This document shows positions 25,624 to 34,527 of a stretch of DNA of 64,000 nt, piece after piece (position 1 is the first letter of the stretch; every line of letters starts with the position of its first letter). Under the pieces are notes generated by a model. That model saw only the letters and a list, made by a program, of their open reading frames with translations, was not told the origin of the DNA and made no database searches. The position numbers and the translations under genes are program-made. Source of the DNA: Bradyrhizobium viridifuturi (lineage in GTDB: Bacteria; Pseudomonadota; Alphaproteobacteria; Rhizobiales; Xanthobacteraceae); the NCBI RefSeq assembly GCF_001238275.1, contig NZ_LGTB01000016.1:1-64000 (forward strand). The letters are read 5' to 3'.

Positions 25624-26633
25624 GTGAAGACAGCAATCACTGAACTGTTTGGCATCCAGCATCCGATCATCCAGGGCGGCATGCATTATGTCGGCTTCGC
25701 CGAGATGGCGGCCGCGGTGTCCAACGCCGGTGGCCTCGGCATCATCACCGGCCTGACCCAGCGGACGCCGGAGTTGCTGGCCAAGGAGATCGCGCGCTGC
25801 CGCGACATGACCGACAAGCCGATCGGCGTCAATCTCACCTTCCTGCCGAGTTTCACCGCGCCGCCCTATCCCGAATACATCGCAGCGATCCGCGAGGGCG
25901 GGGTCAAGGCGGTCGAGACCGCGGGCCGCAGCCCGGAGCAGTACATGCCGGCGCTGAAGGCGGCCGGCATCAAGGTGATCCACAAATGCACCTCGGTGCG
26001 GCATTCGCTGAAGGCCGAGAAGATCGGCTGCGATGCGGTCAGCGTCGACGGCTTCGAGTGCGGCGGCCATCCCGGCGAGGATGATATCCCGAACATGATC
26101 CTGCTGCCGCGTGCGGCGGACGAATTGAAGATTCCGTTCGTCGCTCGGGCGGCATGGCGGATGCGCGCAGCCTGGTCGCCGCTCTGTCGATGGGCGCCGC
26201 CGGCATGAACATGGGCACCCGTTTCATCGCGACCAAGGAAGCGCCGGTTCATCCCAACGTGAAGCAGGCGCTGCTCGATGCCGACGAGCTCGACACCCGC
26301 CTTGTGATGCGCGCGCTGCGCAACACCGAGCGGGTGCTGAAGAACAAGGGCGTCGATGAGCTGCTCGAGATCGAACGCGAGAAGGGCGCCAGGCTCAAGA
26401 TCGAGGACATCCACGAGCAGGTCGCCGGCGTCTATCCGAAGGTGATGATCGACGGCGAGATGGATGCCGGCGCCTGGAGCTGCGGCATGGTGGTCGGCCT
26501 GATCCACGACATCCCGACCGTCAAGGAATTGATCGACCGCATCATGGCCGAGGCCGAGCAGATCATCCGGCAGCGCCTGACCGGCTTCCTCGACGGCAAG
26601 TTCGAAACCAAGCCGGCCCGCGCGGTCGCCTGA
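25624..26633 (+). pseudogene. Nitronate monooxygenase/2-nitropropane dioxygenase-like flavoprotein, frame broken by a one-base deletion
   Basis: FMN-binding TIM-barrel enzyme. It starts at GTG (25624) with the frame KTAITELFGIQHPIIQGGMH, then GFAEMAAAVSNAGGLGIITG and DGFECGGHPGEDD. The frame breaks near 26145; restoring one T (GTCGCTCGG to GTCGCTTCGG) recovers VASGGMADARSLVAALSMGA, the phosphate-binding part. Full length is about 336 residues. Family members oxidise nitronates, but relatives such as mycobacterial IpdC act on steroid-ring CoA intermediates, which suits a CoA-pathway operon. Confidence 0.88.
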
Positions 26634-26644
26634 AGGAGAGTGCC

Positions 26645-27418
26645 ATGACCGAGCATGTCAAGGTTGAGATCGCCGCGGGCGTGATGACACTGACGCTGCA
26701 GCGGCCGGAGAAGAAGAATGCGCTGACCGGCGCGATGTATGACGCGATGTCGCGTGCGCTGAAGCAGGCCGAGGCGGATCCATCCGTCCGCGTCATCCTG
26801 TTCCAGGGCGACGGCGACAGCTTCACCGCGGGCAATGACCTTGCCGATTTCGCGAGCCAGGCGCGCGGCGAGAGCACGGTCGATAGCCCGGCGCACCGCT
26901 TCATCGAGACCATCAGCAAGGTCGGCAAGCCGCTGGTCGCGGCCGTGCAGGGCAATGCGGTCGGTGTCGGTACCACCATGCTGCTGCATTGCGACCTCGT
27001 CTATCTCGCCGAGACCGCGCGGATGATCACGCCGTTCGTCAATCTCGCGCTGGTGCCGGAGGCGGCGTCGAGCTGGCTGCTGCCGTTGCGGATCGGGCAT
27101 GCGCGCGCCTATGCGATGTTCGCGCTGGGCGAACCGATGGATGCGCAGGGCGCGCTGGCATCGGGCCTCGCCAATGCCGTGGTGCCGCAGGCCGATCTGC
27201 GCAAGAAGGCCCATGACGCGGCGATCGCGCTGACCAGGCGGCCGGCCGGCTCGCTCAGCATGACCAAGGCGCTGATGCGCGAGCAGCAGCGGATCGCGGC
27301 GCAGATCGCCGAGGAAGGCGTGCTGTTCAAGCAGCGCCTGACCACGCCGGAGGCCCGCGAGGCCTTTGCCGCCTTCGCCGAACGGCGCCAGCCTGATTTC
27401 ACCAAACTGTCGGCCTGA
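26645..27418 (+). CDS. Enoyl-CoA hydratase/isomerase family protein
   Basis: 257 residues, crotonase fold. VMTLTLQRPEKKNALTGAMY opens the protein, GDGDSFTAGNDLADFA is the oxyanion-hole segment, and AVQGNAVGVGTTMLLHCDLV and LVPEAASSWLLP follow. It would hydrate or isomerise the unsaturated acyl-CoA formed by the dehydrogenases. The RBS GGAGAG lies just before ATG 26645. It is 11 bases from the flavoprotein gene. Confidence 0.92.
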   Translation: MTEHVKVEIAAGVMTLTLQRPEKKNALTGAMYDAMSRALKQAEADPSVRVILFQGDGDSFTAGNDLADFASQARGESTVDSPAHRFIETISKVGKPLVAAVQGNAVGVGTTMLLHCDLVYLAETARMITPFVNLALVPEAASSWLLPLRIGHARAYAMFALGEPMDAQGALASGLANAVVPQADLRKKAHDAAIALTRRPAGSLSMTKALMREQQRIAAQIAEEGVLFKQRLTTPEAREAFAAFAERRQPDFTKLSA

Positions 27419-27459
27419 CCAGCGGCATAACGCACGGACACATCGAGGGAGTGACAAGC

Positions 27460-28619
27460 ATGCACGTCGTCGGCAGCCATCAATATCCCACCATGGAATC
27501 CGTGATCTACGGCAAGCCGGCAGCCGAAGCCTTGCGCGAGGAGGCCGAGCGGCTGGGCGCCAAACGCGTTTACCTGATTGCCAGCCGGACGCTGAACACC
27601 ACGACCGACGAGATCGAGAAGATCCGCAAGGGTCTCGGCGACCGCCATGCGGCGACCTTCGACGGTGTGCCGCAGCACACCACGCGCGATGTCGTGACGC
27701 AGATCGCACGGCACGCCAGCGAAGCCAGGGCGGATCTCGTGGTTGCGATCGGCGGCGGCTCGGTGGTCGATGCGGCGAAGATTGTGCTGATGTGCATCGA
27801 GCACGAGATCTTCGAGTCGGCGGGGCTCGACGGGTTCGAGACGACGCCGGACCGCCGGTTCGGACCGTTCCGCAATCCGAAGGTCCGGATGATCGCGATC
27901 CCCAGCACGCTCTCGGGCGGCGAATACAATTCGGGCGCGCTGGTCACGGACACCAGCCGCAAGCTGAAGCAGATCTTCAACCACCCGATGATGATGCCGC
28001 GCAGCATCATCCTCGATCCGGCGATGACGCGATACACCCCGGAGAAGCTCTGGCTCGGCTCCGGCACGCGCGCGATGGATCACGGCATCGAGGCGATCTG
28101 CTCCAGCCGGCCCAACGTGCTGGTCGATGCGGTGTGCCAGCAGGGCCTGCGCTATCTGCATCACGGCCTGCTGCGCACCAAGGCCAATCCCGACGACGAG
28201 GCGGCGCGGCTGAGCTGCAGCTCGGCTCGTGGCTGTCGGCGTTCGGATTGCAGTCGCGGGTGCCGATGGGCGCCAGCCACGCCATCGGCCACGTGCTCGG
28301 CGGCACCTGCGACGTCCCGCATTACTTCTGCACGGCTGTCATGATGCCGAGCGTGCTGCGTTACAACCGCCCGGCGACGGAGGCGGCCCAGCAAGCGATC
28401 GCCGCCGCGCTCGGCGCGCCTGGGCGTGACGCCAGCGAAGCGTTTGCAGCGTTCATCGCGGAACTCGGCCTGCCGCGGCGGCTCGCCGATGTCGGTGTAG
28501 GTGAGGACCGCTTCGAACTGATCGGCCGGAACGCCATGCTGTCGATCTTCACCCGCGCCAACCCGCAGCCGATCCGCGAGCCCGGCGACGTCGTCAAGAT
28601 CCTGAAGCTGGCCGCCTGA
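27460..28619 (+). pseudogene. Iron-containing alcohol dehydrogenase / maleylacetate reductase-like, frame broken by a one-base deletion
   Basis: N-terminal NAD-binding half with VVAIGGGSVVDAAKIVLMCI, then PSTLSGGEYNSGALV and RAMDHGIEAICSS. The frame shifts near 28218; restoring one C (TGCAG to TGCCAG) gives SCQLGSWLSAFGLQSRVPMG and the metal-site-type segment MGASHAIGHVLGG. Full length is about 386 residues. The closest functional group I recognise is maleylacetate reductase, the last step before 3-oxoadipate in aromatic catabolism. The start is ATG 27460; an in-frame GTG lies at 27451. Confidence 0.86.
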
Positions 28620-28644
28620 GGCAACATCACCCGGAGCAGCCGCC

Positions 28645-29451
28645 ATGGCCGCCTTGCGCATCTTCTCCTATCTGCCGAACCCGCGGGTCTGGAAGTCGAC
28701 CATCGCGGCGCGGTTCTGCGGCGTCGACGTCGAGGTCAGAGGCGCCTCGGGAAAGGAGTTGCGGGACTGGCTGTGGGACTACGATGCCCACCCACTGTCG
28801 GAGCAGGAGCGTGCTGAGCTCGCCTCGCTGGCGCGGACTGGGAAAGTCGGCCTGACCGGCGCGCAGCTGTTCAAGACCGATGCCTTCATGGCGGCGCAGC
28901 CGTTCGGCAACGTGCCGGCGGCGTTCGGACCTGACGGCAAGGTCGGGATCTTCGAATCCAACAGCATCATGCGGGCGGTGGCGCGGCTCGGCGAAGCCAA
29001 GTTCCCGCTCTACGGGCGTGACGCCTATGAGGCATCGAGGATCGACAGCTTTCTCGATGTCAGCCTGGTGTTTGCGCGGGATTCGCAGATCTATCTGCTC
29101 GCGCTGTCGGGCGGCACGGTCGACGCGGCGATTCATGCCCGCGCCAGGGATGCGTTCGCGATCTATGCGTCCGGCATCGAGCAGGCGCTGTCGTCCCGGC
29201 GCGAAACGCTGGTCGGGGACGGCATTTCGATTGCCGACATCTGCTTTGCCGCCGAGCTCGCGCTGTTCATGAACGAGTACGGGCGGAGCGAGCAATTGGA
29301 CAAGCAGGGATTGACCAGGATCCTGCATCCCGGGGTGCCGGATGGGTATCCGCTGATGTTCGCTCACTTTGCCCGGCTGGTCGCGCACGCGCATTTTGCG
29401 CCGGACCTCAAGCCTTACGTCGAGAAGCTGCGGTCGAAGGCCGCTGCATGA
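28645..29451 (+). CDS. Glutathione S-transferase family protein
   Basis: 268 residues. The thioredoxin-like N-terminal domain (LRIFSYLPNPRVWKSTIAAR) has an insertion compared with standard GSTs, then the SNAIL-type glutathione site appears as FESNSIMRAVARL. The C-terminal helical domain contains LVGDGISIADICFAAELALF. Some relatives resemble the GST-like domain of eukaryotic EF1-gamma. It may act as a glutathione-dependent isomerase or protect against reactive intermediates of the pathway. Confidence 0.88.
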   Translation: MAALRIFSYLPNPRVWKSTIAARFCGVDVEVRGASGKELRDWLWDYDAHPLSEQERAELASLARTGKVGLTGAQLFKTDAFMAAQPFGNVPAAFGPDGKVGIFESNSIMRAVARLGEAKFPLYGRDAYEASRIDSFLDVSLVFARDSQIYLLALSGGTVDAAIHARARDAFAIYASGIEQALSSRRETLVGDGISIADICFAAELALFMNEYGRSEQLDKQGLTRILHPGVPDGYPLMFAHFARLVAHAHFAPDLKPYVEKLRSKAAA

Positions 29452-29491
29452 CCATGGAAGCCATTGGCCGCTCACGCGGAGGAGTGATCGC

Positions 29492-30193
29492 ATGACCGCA
29501 CCCGTCTGCCTGATATCCGGTGTCGGCCCCGGCACCGGTTCAGCGCTCGCCCGGAGGTTCGCCGAGGGCGGCTATCGCGTCGCGCTGCTGGCCAGGAACG
29601 AGGAGCGTCTTGCCGCGCTCGAGAAGCAATTGCCGGGCGCAAAGGCCTATCGATGCGATGTCTCCGACCCGACGCAGGTCGAGACGGTGGCGTCGGCCGT
29701 GGAGCGCGATCTCGGCAGCCCAGGGGTCGTGATCCACAATGCGGTCGGCGGGGCATTCGGCACCTTCCGCGAGATCGATCCGCAGATCCTCAATCGTAAC
29801 TTCCAGGTCAACACGATGAGCCTGTTGTATCTGGCACGACGCTTTGCACCTGCGATGATCGGGGCAGGCAAGGGCGCCATCGTCGCAACCGGCAACACCT
29901 CGGCGCTGCGCGGCAAGGCCGGCTTCGCGGGGTTCGCGCCGACCAAGGCGGCGCAGCGGATTCTCGCCGAGGCGATGGCGCGCGATCTCGGGCCGCAAGG
30001 CGTTCACGTCGCCTATCTGGTGATCGATGCGGTGATCGACCTCGAATGGACGCGGAAGCGCTGGCCGGAGCGGCCGGACGACTTCTTCATCAAGCCGAAG
30101 GCGATCGCAGACGAGGTCTGGCACGTCGCCCATCAGGACCGCAGCGCGTGGTCGTTCAACGTCGAGATCAGGCCGTTCGGCGAAGCCTGGTAG
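29492..30193 (+). CDS. Second SDR-family protein with Phe in place of the catalytic Tyr
   Basis: 233 residues from ATG 29492 (GGAGG about 10 bases upstream). Nucleotide-binding VCLISGVGPGTGSALARRFA, then ALLARNEERLAALEKQL. The active-site segment reads GFAGFAPTKAAQRILAEAMA, so Phe stands where YxxxK has Tyr. The C-terminus SAWSFNVEIRPFGEAW matches that of the SDR at 21314. The two paralogues in one operon may form a heteromer or act on successive substrates. Confidence 0.85.
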   Translation: MTAPVCLISGVGPGTGSALARRFAEGGYRVALLARNEERLAALEKQLPGAKAYRCDVSDPTQVETVASAVERDLGSPGVVIHNAVGGAFGTFREIDPQILNRNFQVNTMSLLYLARRFAPAMIGAGKGAIVATGNTSALRGKAGFAGFAPTKAAQRILAEAMARDLGPQGVHVAYLVIDAVIDLEWTRKRWPERPDDFFIKPKAIADEVWHVAHQDRSAWSFNVEIRPFGEAW

Positions 30194-30251
30194 CCGCCGC
30201 GCGGCGGTCGCACGAGCCGATCAATTCATAAAGACCAAAAGGGGGAATTCG

Positions 30252-31454
30252 ATGTCGCTAGGGAAGCTTGCGGTTTCCATTGCAATGCTCGCCGCGTTTG
30301 CTGCAGCTCCGGTCCGCGCCGAGACGCCTGGCATCTCGGAATCGGAGATCAAGATCGGGGCGACATTCCCGTTCAGCGGTCCGGCATCGCCGCTCAGCAA
30401 CACCGGCAAGGGCCTGATCGCCTACGTCCATTCCATCAATGACCGCGGCGGCGTCAACGGCCGCAAGATCAACCTCATCACCTATGACGATGCCTATACG
30501 CCGCCCAAGGCGGTGGAGCAGACCCGGAAGCTGATCGAGAGCGACGAGGTGGCGTTCCTGTTCTCTCCGCTTGGCACGCCCGGGATCGGCGCAACCATCA
30601 AATACGTCACCGCGAAGAAGGTGCCGCATCTCTTCGTCGTCAGCGGCGTGACCAAGTTCACCAACTTCAACGAGTTTCCGCTGACCACCACGGGCCTGCC
30701 GAGCTACAACACCGAAGGAAAGATCTACGCCAGATACATCGCGCAGACGGCGCCCGATGCGAAGATCGCGATCCTTTACCAGAATGACGACCTCGGCCGG
30801 GACTTCGTGACCGCCTTCAAGGAGACCTTGAAGTCCGATTTCGACAAGAAGGTCGTGACGTCTCCCTATGAGGTCACCGAGCCCACCATCGAATCGCATG
30901 TGGTGACGCTGAAGGCGTCGGGCGCCCAGGCATTCCTGATCGCCGGCACGCCGAAATTCGCCGCACAGGCGATCAAGAAAGCGAGCGAGATCGGCTGGAC
31001 TCCGCTCACCATCGTCAACTACGTGTCGAGCTCGGTCTCCGCCACCATCGTGCCCGCGGGAGCCGACAAGGCGGTCGGCGTGGTGGTCGCAACCATCACC
31101 AAGGATCCGAACGACAAGAAGTGGGCCGACGATCCCGGCATGAAGTGGTATCGCGCCCACTTCGAGAAATATCTTCCCGGCGCCGATATCGGCGACAACA
31201 ACTATCTGTTCGGCACCCAGCAAGGTCAGATCCTGGAACAGGTGCTCAAGCAGTGCGGCGACGACCTGTCGCGCGAGAACATCGTGAAGCAGGCGCGCAA
31301 CATCAAGGGACTGGTGCTGCCGACCCTGATGCCGGGCATCACGATCAACACCGGCGCCGACAACAGCATGGCCTACACCCAGCTTCAGCTGCAGCGCTGG
31401 ACCGGAAACTCATGGGAGCAGTTCGGCGGCGTGCTGAGCGCCGATACGAACTGA
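30252..31454 (+). CDS. Periplasmic ABC substrate-binding protein, branched-chain amino acid (LivK) type
   Basis: 400 residues. The signal peptide SIAMLAAFAAAPVRAETPG is followed by the family opening ISESEIKIGATFPFSGPASP, then VNGRKINLITYDDAYTPPKA and LYQNDDLGRDFVTAFKE. Such proteins deliver amino acids, amides or aromatic acids to a LivHMGF-type transporter. No permease or ATPase gene is nearby, so it must use a transporter encoded elsewhere. As last gene of the operon it likely captures the pathway substrate. Confidence 0.9.
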   Translation: MSLGKLAVSIAMLAAFAAAPVRAETPGISESEIKIGATFPFSGPASPLSNTGKGLIAYVHSINDRGGVNGRKINLITYDDAYTPPKAVEQTRKLIESDEVAFLFSPLGTPGIGATIKYVTAKKVPHLFVVSGVTKFTNFNEFPLTTTGLPSYNTEGKIYARYIAQTAPDAKIAILYQNDDLGRDFVTAFKETLKSDFDKKVVTSPYEVTEPTIESHVVTLKASGAQAFLIAGTPKFAAQAIKKASEIGWTPLTIVNYVSSSVSATIVPAGADKAVGVVVATITKDPNDKKWADDPGMKWYRAHFEKYLPGADIGDNNYLFGTQQGQILEQVLKQCGDDLSRENIVKQARNIKGLVLPTLMPGITINTGADNSMAYTQLQLQRWTGNSWEQFGGVLSADTN

Positions 31455-31478
31455 GCCGCAGGAGCGATCGCGCGTACG

Positions 31479-33035
31479 CTAGTGAAGCCGTCGCGCGATC
31501 GGCTTCGCCAGCGCGCTATGCCAGTCCCAATGCGAGGACTGGCCGCTCGACCGCAGGCTTGCCAGGAACGCCGTGGTCTTGGGCTGAACCCGCGAGCCGT
31601 CGATCACCTCGAGCTGACCGCAACGGTTGAGCGTGTGCAGCTTGCGTCCGGCCCACTGCGGCCCCGGCCTGAGCAGATGCCGAACTTCCTGCCGGTACGT
31701 CGTCGGCGACAGCTCGAGCACTTCGGCAAGTCCGAGCGCGGCGCCGTATCCGTTGCTGCAGTCCTGCACCGGCCGCCACAGCTTGCCATTGACGGTCACG
31801 AAATTGCCTGCCGGCCGCGTGGTAGCGCGATCCATCAGGATCGGGTTGGCCGCATGCGGCCGCCAGGGACCGAGCAACTGCTCGGCGTAGTAGATCGCCA
31901 GCGTGTCGGAATAGCCGCCGCTGCCATCGCGCCAGGCCCCGAACATGTAGCGGAGGCCGTTATGCTGCGTGATCGTCACGTCGGCAAGCTCGAGCCCGGA
32001 CAGCAGCGTCGAGTGCCGCTCCCACTTGTCCGGAAAGCGGATGCATTTGTAGATCGGAACGTCCCGATGCGCGGTGCTTTCCGGGATCATCCAGAGCTCG
32101 CCGTCGTTTTCGATCAGGAACGGGTAGGAGAGATGCCAGGGCTCTTCGAGTACGGGCATCACGGTGCCGACCGGCCCGTTGCCGTCGAATTCGATCGCGG
32201 AGATGATGCCCTTGTTGGTCCGGTGGTCGAGATCTTCGAAGAAGACGAACGTTCTGCCCTGCCATTTCACCGGGAAGGGGTCGGCATAGAAGTGGTTGCC
32301 GGGATCGGCGAGCACGTTCCAGGCAGGTCCCGAGAGGTCGCCGGTGCGCCAGATATCCGTATTGTCGGCAAAGCGCCAACCGACATGCCAGTGCGGCGCG
32401 TAGCAGCACAGGCGGTAGATCTCCTTTGCGATCGACGTCGCCACGCCGCGCACGACAAAAGGTGCGGGATTTCGCGGTGCGCCACCGTTTGCAGGAGCAG
32501 GCAATTGCGGCACCAGCCGCGGAGCCCCTGACAGGATCGGCGGCAGCATCGACAGCGTGCGTGCCATCACCGTGTCGAGCCCGCCGCTCAGGCCGGCTGC
32601 GATTTCCGCCGAGGGATGGCCGCGGTCCACCACGGCGCCGTCGAGCTCATTGACGATTTCGATCACCGGAAGATCGCCGGCGAGGATGGCCGCCAGTGCG
32701 GCGCCTTCGCCCGCGCTCCCGTTGAACCGTGGACGGAGATACAGTTTCGCGGAGCAGTTCGGATCCCGTTCGGCGCTGGTGAAGTCGACCATCACGTCGG
32801 GGTTACCCGCGCGCGGCCGCTCCGGAATCGTCGTCACCCGGTCGGCGCCGCCGGCCTTGCCCTTGCGCAGGATGATGCGTTCGAGCTCGAACAGCATGTC
32901 GAGGCCGGCGGGTCGCGGTGCCGGCGTCGTGGTCCATGAGATTTGAACGGGAATATCCTGATCGTTGACGCGCAGAGACTCACGGCACATCCAGAGCCGC
33001 GGCTGCTCGCGATCGCAGCGAAACTCGATAATCAT
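31479..33035 (-). CDS. Glucosamine inositolphosphorylceramide transferase-like / five-bladed propeller protein of the polysaccharide locus
   Basis: 518 residues. The first 170 or so resemble a degenerate formyltransferase-like domain (VMVDFTSAERDPNCSAKLYL). The remainder is a beta-propeller of GH43/GH32 type with HFYADPFPVKWQGRTFVFFE and LSYPFLIENDGELWMIPEST, as in a family that includes plant glucosamine inositolphosphorylceramide transferase homologues. It probably modifies or transfers a sugar unit of the exopolysaccharide. The glycosyltransferase gene lies 15 bases upstream, so they form a leftward pair. Confidence 0.72.
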   Translation of the reverse strand: MIIEFRCDREQPRLWMCRESLRVNDQDIPVQISWTTTPAPRPAGLDMLFELERIILRKGKAGGADRVTTIPERPRAGNPDVMVDFTSAERDPNCSAKLYLRPRFNGSAGEGAALAAILAGDLPVIEIVNELDGAVVDRGHPSAEIAAGLSGGLDTVMARTLSMLPPILSGAPRLVPQLPAPANGGAPRNPAPFVVRGVATSIAKEIYRLCCYAPHWHVGWRFADNTDIWRTGDLSGPAWNVLADPGNHFYADPFPVKWQGRTFVFFEDLDHRTNKGIISAIEFDGNGPVGTVMPVLEEPWHLSYPFLIENDGELWMIPESTAHRDVPIYKCIRFPDKWERHSTLLSGLELADVTITQHNGLRYMFGAWRDGSGGYSDTLAIYYAEQLLGPWRPHAANPILMDRATTRPAGNFVTVNGKLWRPVQDCSNGYGAALGLAEVLELSPTTYRQEVRHLLRPGPQWAGRKLHTLNRCGQLEVIDGSRVQPKTTAFLASLRSSGQSSHWDWHSALAKPIARRLH

Positions 33036-33050
33036 GGCCAGCCCAACTTC

Positions 33051-34352
33051 CTAGTACGCGTCCGCCCCCACAGCGTCGCCGAGAATGCGGACGTATTCCT
33101 CTATCATGGCATCCAACGAATAGCGCGACTTCAGGCCCACGGCGCTTTGCCGCAGCTGGTCGCTCAACGAACGATCGGTCAGGACCTGCGACACGGCGGC
33201 CGAGAATTCGGCTTCGTTCGCAGCGTCGACGAACACCGCTGCGGGCTGTCCCTGGTAGGACAGCACCTCGCGCAGCACCGGGAGATCGTTGACGACGCTG
33301 GGAATGCCGGCGCTCGCGGCCTCGACCGCAGCGAGACCGAAGGTTTCCGCCTGCGTCGGGAAGACGAAGACGTCGAGGCAAGCCAGAAAATCGGCCATCT
33401 GGCGCGGTGGAATCTCGCCGATGAAGTGCAGCCGGTCCGATACTTTCAGCTCGTCCGCCAGGGCGCGGAGCCGCCCCTCATCCGCGCCCTGGCCGGCGAG
33501 GGCAAGGTGCCAGGACGGGTCGGCCGTCAGCAGGCGAATTGCCGCATCGAGCCGCTTGTGCGGGTGCAGTCTCGCCGCACAGCCGAGCAGGGTGCGGTCC
33601 GCCGGCAGCTTGAACTGCTGCCGCGCGGCGTCCTTCGGCAGGCTGTGCGACTTGTCGTCGAAGCCATGCGGGACGTGCTTCATGCGCGATCGGTACGGCG
33701 CGGGATAGCGCGCGTATTCGCGCTCCATGTCGCGCGAGTTCAGCGTGATGCACTTGAAGAAACCGGTGGAGCCCATGATGATGTCGGCGGCCCGCACCGG
33801 CATGCTCATCGACAGCGCCGAAGACACCTGGTTGGCAATGACCGGGGCGCGGCTGACGAGCCGCGATACGCCTGCGCCGATCACGTTGCCAAAGTGCTGG
33901 AAGGTCAGCACGACATCGGGATTGATGGTCCTGAGATGTCCGGCGAGCGTCCACAGCATGCGCAGCAGCGCCAGCGGATTTCCGGGCCGGGTCTTCGCGC
34001 AATAGAACGTGTTGGGCGGCTCGTCGAAGGAATCCGATTTGCGGAAGAAGAACAGGTTGGCGACGTCGTAGCCGCGCGCGGCGAGGCCGGCACCGAGCAG
34101 CCGCGAGATCTCCTGCGCGCCAGCGTTCTCGGCCTGGGTCTGCACCAGGACGACACGCAGCTTCGGCTTGCTCTCGTTCGGTCGATCGCGTGATGCGTTC
34201 GATGCCTCGCGCAATTGTGTGCCTGGCGTGTACTGGAGCACGGATCCCTCACCCGGCGACGGAGAGGATTGGTCCTCCCCATTTTTGCGCGCGTACTTAT
34301 CACGCGAAGCGTGTTCGTACACCGAGGAGCGCGTGTTGAGGTTACTGCTCAT
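33051..34352 (-). CDS. Glycosyltransferase family 4 (GT-B fold)
   Basis: 433 residues. A charged extension of about 60 residues precedes the GT-B core (KLRVVLVQTQAENAGAQEIS). The C-terminal nucleotide-sugar domain has LLGCAARLHPHKRLDAAIRL, LHFIGEIPPRQMADFLACLD and FVFPTQAETFGLAAVEAASA, the EX7E motif of retaining family 4 enzymes. It should add one sugar to a lipid-linked repeat unit on the cytoplasmic side. A start nearer the core is possible. Confidence 0.88.
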   Translation of the reverse strand: MSSNLNTRSSVYEHASRDKYARKNGEDQSSPSPGEGSVLQYTPGTQLREASNASRDRPNESKPKLRVVLVQTQAENAGAQEISRLLGAGLAARGYDVANLFFFRKSDSFDEPPNTFYCAKTRPGNPLALLRMLWTLAGHLRTINPDVVLTFQHFGNVIGAGVSRLVSRAPVIANQVSSALSMSMPVRAADIIMGSTGFFKCITLNSRDMEREYARYPAPYRSRMKHVPHGFDDKSHSLPKDAARQQFKLPADRTLLGCAARLHPHKRLDAAIRLLTADPSWHLALAGQGADEGRLRALADELKVSDRLHFIGEIPPRQMADFLACLDVFVFPTQAETFGLAAVEAASAGIPSVVNDLPVLREVLSYQGQPAAVFVDAANEAEFSAAVSQVLTDRSLSDQLRQSAVGLKSRYSLDAMIEEYVRILGDAVGADAY

Positions 34353-34527
34353 TTAGCAATCAGACATATGTCAGCAATCGAGAGCCATTATCTCACGGAT
34401 AGAGTACAGCCGGCTCGTTAACTAATTGGTTACGGCCGCGCCGAGAGGGGGTAACCGGCGATTAACCATAGATATTTACGTTGGGCCGCATTGAGCAGTG
34501 CTGTCAGTTGAATTCGAGTCAGAGCCC

